From NCBI RefSeq assembly GCF_900250115.1, contig NZ_LT984804.1, positions 2,495,301 through 2,559,300 of the forward strand: a stretch of DNA of 64,000 nucleotides, read 5' to 3'. Both the position numbers and the translations under genes were made by a program. The stretch is from Cupriavidus taiwanensis. GTDB taxonomy: Bacteria > Pseudomonadota > Gammaproteobacteria > Burkholderiales > Burkholderiaceae. The notes below the pieces were generated by a model. It ran no database searches. It had not been told where the DNA came from and saw only the letters and a program-made list of their open reading frames with translations. This document shows, piece by piece, positions 61,301 through 64,000 of the stretch. Numbering within the stretch: position 1 is the first letter of the stretch; every line of letters starts with the position of its first letter.

Positions 61301-61762
61301 TCAGCCCCAGGGATCATAGCGGTCGGCCTCCCAGTACGGCGAGATGCCGTAGTACTGGTGGATGCTGGTGGCCCATTGCGAGTCCGCCATGGTCGGCCAG
61401 TGGTCCTTGTCGAAGCCCGGCGCGGCCTTGAGCCGGTCTTTCTCCACGCCGAGCACGAAGCACTTGCGCCGCGTGTCGAGCGTCAGCGCGGACCACGGCA
61501 GCGCGAACAGCTTTTCGCCGATGCCGAGGAAGCCGCCCATGGCCAGCACGGCATAGGCGACGCGGCCGCCGAGCACGTCGATCATGATGTGGTCGATGGT
61601 GCCGATGTCGTCGCCGGCCGGGTCAACCACCTTGTTGCCCTCGAGCGTGTCGGCCGCCATCACGAAGGGGCCGGGTCCCGGCGAATTGCGGTCGATGCCG
61701 CCCACGATCGAGGCGCCGTGCGGCTGTTCGGCGCCGGGCGTTTCAGGTTGGACTGGATTCAT
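61301..61762 (-). CDS. PRC-barrel domain protein
   Basis: A 153-residue protein with a PRC-barrel (about 35-110: VMAADTLEGNKVVDPAGDDIGTIDHIMIDVLGGRVAYAVL by segment, GFLGIGEKLFALPWSALTLDTR) and a conserved tail ending HQYYGISPYWEADRYDPWG-like, often seen in stress-induced PRC proteins. Cytosolic. Third gene of a probable minus-strand unit started by the H1-like gene. Confidence 0.88.
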   Translation of the reverse strand: MNPVQPETPGAEQPHGASIVGGIDRNSPGPGPFVMAADTLEGNKVVDPAGDDIGTIDHIMIDVLGGRVAYAVLAMGGFLGIGEKLFALPWSALTLDTRRKCFVLGVEKDRLKAAPGFDKDHWPTMADSQWATSIHQYYGISPYWEADRYDPWG

Positions 61763-61833
61763 GGATACCTCCGTTTGGCTGCGCGGGTAGCGGGTTGGGC
61801 GAAGTGCGAAATGCAGCGCGCGGATGCGGCACG

Positions 61834-62424
61834 CTAGCGGCGTTCGCGCGGTTCGGCCGGCACCGGCGGCACCAGCGGATCGAAGTCGGCCCAGCGGCCA
61901 TCGACCCAGTCGCCGTCGGCGCGCTCGACATCCTTGGCGCCGCCCTGGCGCAACACGGTCGCGACCGTGTCCGCGGTGGCGGTGTCGGGGCTGGTCAGGT
62001 GCGCCGCCAGCACGACCCCGGCATTGCGCACTGGCGGCTGGCCGGTGCGCGGGTTGCGCCCGGCATGGCGCGCCAGCGCCAGCGCACCCGCGAGCGAGCC
62101 CAGGTAGGCGCCGAGCCCGATAGCGAATACCAGCACCAGGATCGACAGCGGTGGCGTCGCGTCCAGCGCGGCCACCAGCGCCGCGCCGACCGCGGCGCCC
62201 ACGGCAGCGCCGATCAGCACCCCGCCGATGGCGCCCGCGCCCGATCGGCGCGCGCCAGCGTCGGCGGCGTGGTCGCCGCCGATGGCATAGGCGGCATGCT
62301 GCCCGGGCGGGTTCACGTAAAACAGGTTCAGGTCGTGGTCGGCAAACCCCTGCGCACGCAGCCGGCTGGCGGTGGTTTCGGCGGTGGCGAAGCTGTCGAA
62401 GCGGCCAGCGATAATGGCGGACAT
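61834..62424 (-). CDS. IIAGRF-motif protein with glycine-zipper membrane segment, paralog 2
   Basis: A 196-residue protein starting MSAIIAGRFDSFATAETTAS and ending with GDWVDGRWADFDPLVPP, both matched in the gene at 52504. Between these lies GGVLIGAAVGAAVGAALVAAL and a second hydrophobic stretch, a glycine-zipper type hairpin absent from paralog 1. Thus a fusion of a soluble alpha/beta fold to a membrane hairpin, similar to GsiB/YfdX-like general stress proteins with Gly-zippers. Function unknown. Confidence 0.72.
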   Translation of the reverse strand: MSAIIAGRFDSFATAETTASRLRAQGFADHDLNLFYVNPPGQHAAYAIGGDHAADAGARRSGAGAIGGVLIGAAVGAAVGAALVAALDATPPLSILVLVFAIGLGAYLGSLAGALALARHAGRNPRTGQPPVRNAGVVLAAHLTSPDTATADTVATVLRQGGAKDVERADGDWVDGRWADFDPLVPPVPAEPRERR

Positions 62425-62531
62425 GGTGGCTCCTTTTCGTTCATCGATGTGGTCGGAACCGCGGCGGGGCTGGTGGCAGCCACGCCGCGGCGCGTGGACT
62501 CAAGGTGGACTAAAGGGGGCAGGCACGCTCC

Positions 62532-63263
<732 letters not shown>

Positions 63264-63280
63264 TTAGGGTGCTTGATCCA

Positions 63281-63296
63281 TGCAAGGGGCGGGCCA
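63281..63296 (-). promoter_or_regulatory. Sigma-54 promoter candidate, H1-like gene
   Basis: Minus strand TGGCCCG-CCCC-TTGCA (63296 to 63281): one mismatch to the TGGCACG-N4-TTGCA consensus. GC lies about 37 bp before the ATG at 63245, giving a short leader. Confidence 0.72.
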
Positions 63297-63463
63297 GAAC
63301 CTTGCCGGCGACCCTGCGCGAATGCACGCGCTGTCAGCGCGCGTGGCAACGCTGCCGTGCCGTGGCGCGCATTGGCGGCGCGCTGGCGTCGCGGGCAAGT
63401 GGTACGCGTAGCGTTGGCGCCGGCCTGGTAAAAACTACATCGAAATCGGCGGCACGGCCGCTT

Positions 63464-64000
63464 TCAGGCGGGGCGCATATGGCGCGGGAACCGGACCGCG
63501 ATGCAGACGCTGACCTTGTCGCTGTCGCAGCCGTCGCTCTCGGCGCTCAGCACGGCGCCGTGCATTTCCACCATGCGCCGCGTCAGCAGCAGTGCGCTGC
63601 TTTGCCGGGACGGCGGCTCGCCGCCGTGCGGCGGGCGGCGGCCGAAGAAGTCGGTCAGCGCCGCCAGCCGGCTGGCGCTGCGCTGCGAATCCAGCGGCGG
63701 GCTCTCGGTAATGCGCAGCTTGACGTAGTCGGGCTCGCTGAACAGGTGCAGGCTGACCGCGCCGCCGGCGGGCGCACGCCAGATGCAGTGCACCAGCAGG
63801 TGCCGCAGCAACGGCGCCAGCCGCATGGCATCCCCGTCGATCTGGTAGGCGGCGGCATCCGGCGCAGTGGATGCCGCGGTGGATGCGGTCGCAGCTTGCG
63901 ACCGGATCGCGGCCCCGTCCGCGCTCAGCGGCGACAGCAGCACGCCGCGCGCCTCGGCCGCCTGGCGCCGGTCGGCGATGGCCTGCAGCGCCAGCGTGCG
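63464..64000 (-). CDS. Sensor histidine kinase, C-terminal part
   Basis: The gene continues beyond the right edge; 178 codons are visible. Helical LALQAIADRRQAAEARGVLLS leads into a degenerate ATPase domain: IDGDAMRLAPLLRHLLVHCIWRAPAGGAVSLHLF by segment, then RITESPPLDS, SSALLLTRRMVEMHGAVLSAES and VSVCIAVRFP at the end. The arrangement (helix, N-box-like LLRHLLVHCI, G2-like region, LTRRMVEMHGG-like) fits the HATPase of hybrid kinases, with key Asn and DxGxG replaced. It may be a pseudokinase domain. The 218-bp gap 63246-63463 contains the H1-like promoter only. Confidence 0.72.
   Translation of the reverse strand, partial: RTLALQAIADRRQAAEARGVLLSPLSADGAAIRSQAATASTAASTAPDAAAYQIDGDAMRLAPLLRHLLVHCIWRAPAGGAVSLHLFSEPDYVKLRITESPPLDSQRSASRLAALTDFFGRRPPHGGEPPSRQSSALLLTRRMVEMHGAVLSAESDGCDSDKVSVCIAVRFPRHMRPA

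Noticed and set aside
63464..63943. Independent small gene starting at GTG 63943
   Set aside because: The frame stays open to the window edge with helical kinase-like sequence upstream, so it is the 3' part of a longer kinase gene.

Overview
The window is high-GC DNA with dense, mostly short-spaced genes. Its content (protocatechuate branch of the beta-ketoadipate pathway, Bug-type solute receptor, single-chain quinol NO reductase with NorA and NorR, many LysR regulators) points to a beta-proteobacterium of the Burkholderiaceae, most likely Cupriavidus/Ralstonia. That placement is inferred from gene families and gene order; no rRNA or tRNA gene is present to confirm it.

1-9.3 kb: the 3' end of a cobA-like uroporphyrinogen methyltransferase, then an aromatic-acid block: pobA with divergent AraC-type pobR, a fused pcaD-pcaC gene, pcaB, pcaG, pcaH, divergent LysR-type pcaQ and the transporter pcaK. 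Together these take up 4-hydroxybenzoate, convert it to protocatechuate, cleave the ring and yield beta-ketoadipate. A pair of inverted palindromic repeats lies inside the operon between pcaB and pcaDC. 9.7-18.4 kb: a small membrane protein, a chemoreceptor, a phospholipase-D family enzyme, a LysR/MFS divergent pair and a NarX-like two-component system. 18.7-24.3 kb: an envelope lipoprotein operon (LpoB-like, two further lipoproteins, a TPR-like protein), an OB-fold lipoprotein and a long BON-domain protein. 24.4-34.0 kb: exonuclease III, LysR-controlled amidase plus Bug receptor, a LysR/quinone reductase pair, a RidA-like gene under an apparent SoxR promoter, soxR, a cytochrome c and a FrnE-like DsbA protein.

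34.1-51.0 kb is an anaerobic/nitrogen-oxide island: norB, norA and norR with NorR operators and a sigma-54 promoter; a diguanylate cyclase; ubiU-ubiV-ubiT for O2-independent ubiquinone synthesis; a nitronate monooxygenase; a 12-TM NnrS-like membrane protein; and narX-narL. Two FNR/Dnr-type boxes sit at identical distances from -10 elements before ubiU and the membrane gene. An IS481-family element has landed exactly in the dyad of a palindromic repeat and changed the 3' end of the membrane gene.

51.2-64 kb is a dense cluster of small accessory, probably stress-related genes: DUF3309, DUF3008, two ParB-like nuclease paralogs, two IIAGRF paralogs, two more BON proteins, an SDR, topoisomerase IB, an alpha/beta hydrolase, DUF3182, an iron-permease-like protein, CBS, PRC-barrel and a histone H1-like protein, ending in a truncated sensor kinase. 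The most interesting signal is a shared -24/-12 (sigma-54) promoter pattern before at least five transcription units of this cluster and before the distant BON gene at 23 kb, suggesting one undescribed sigma-54 stress regulon.
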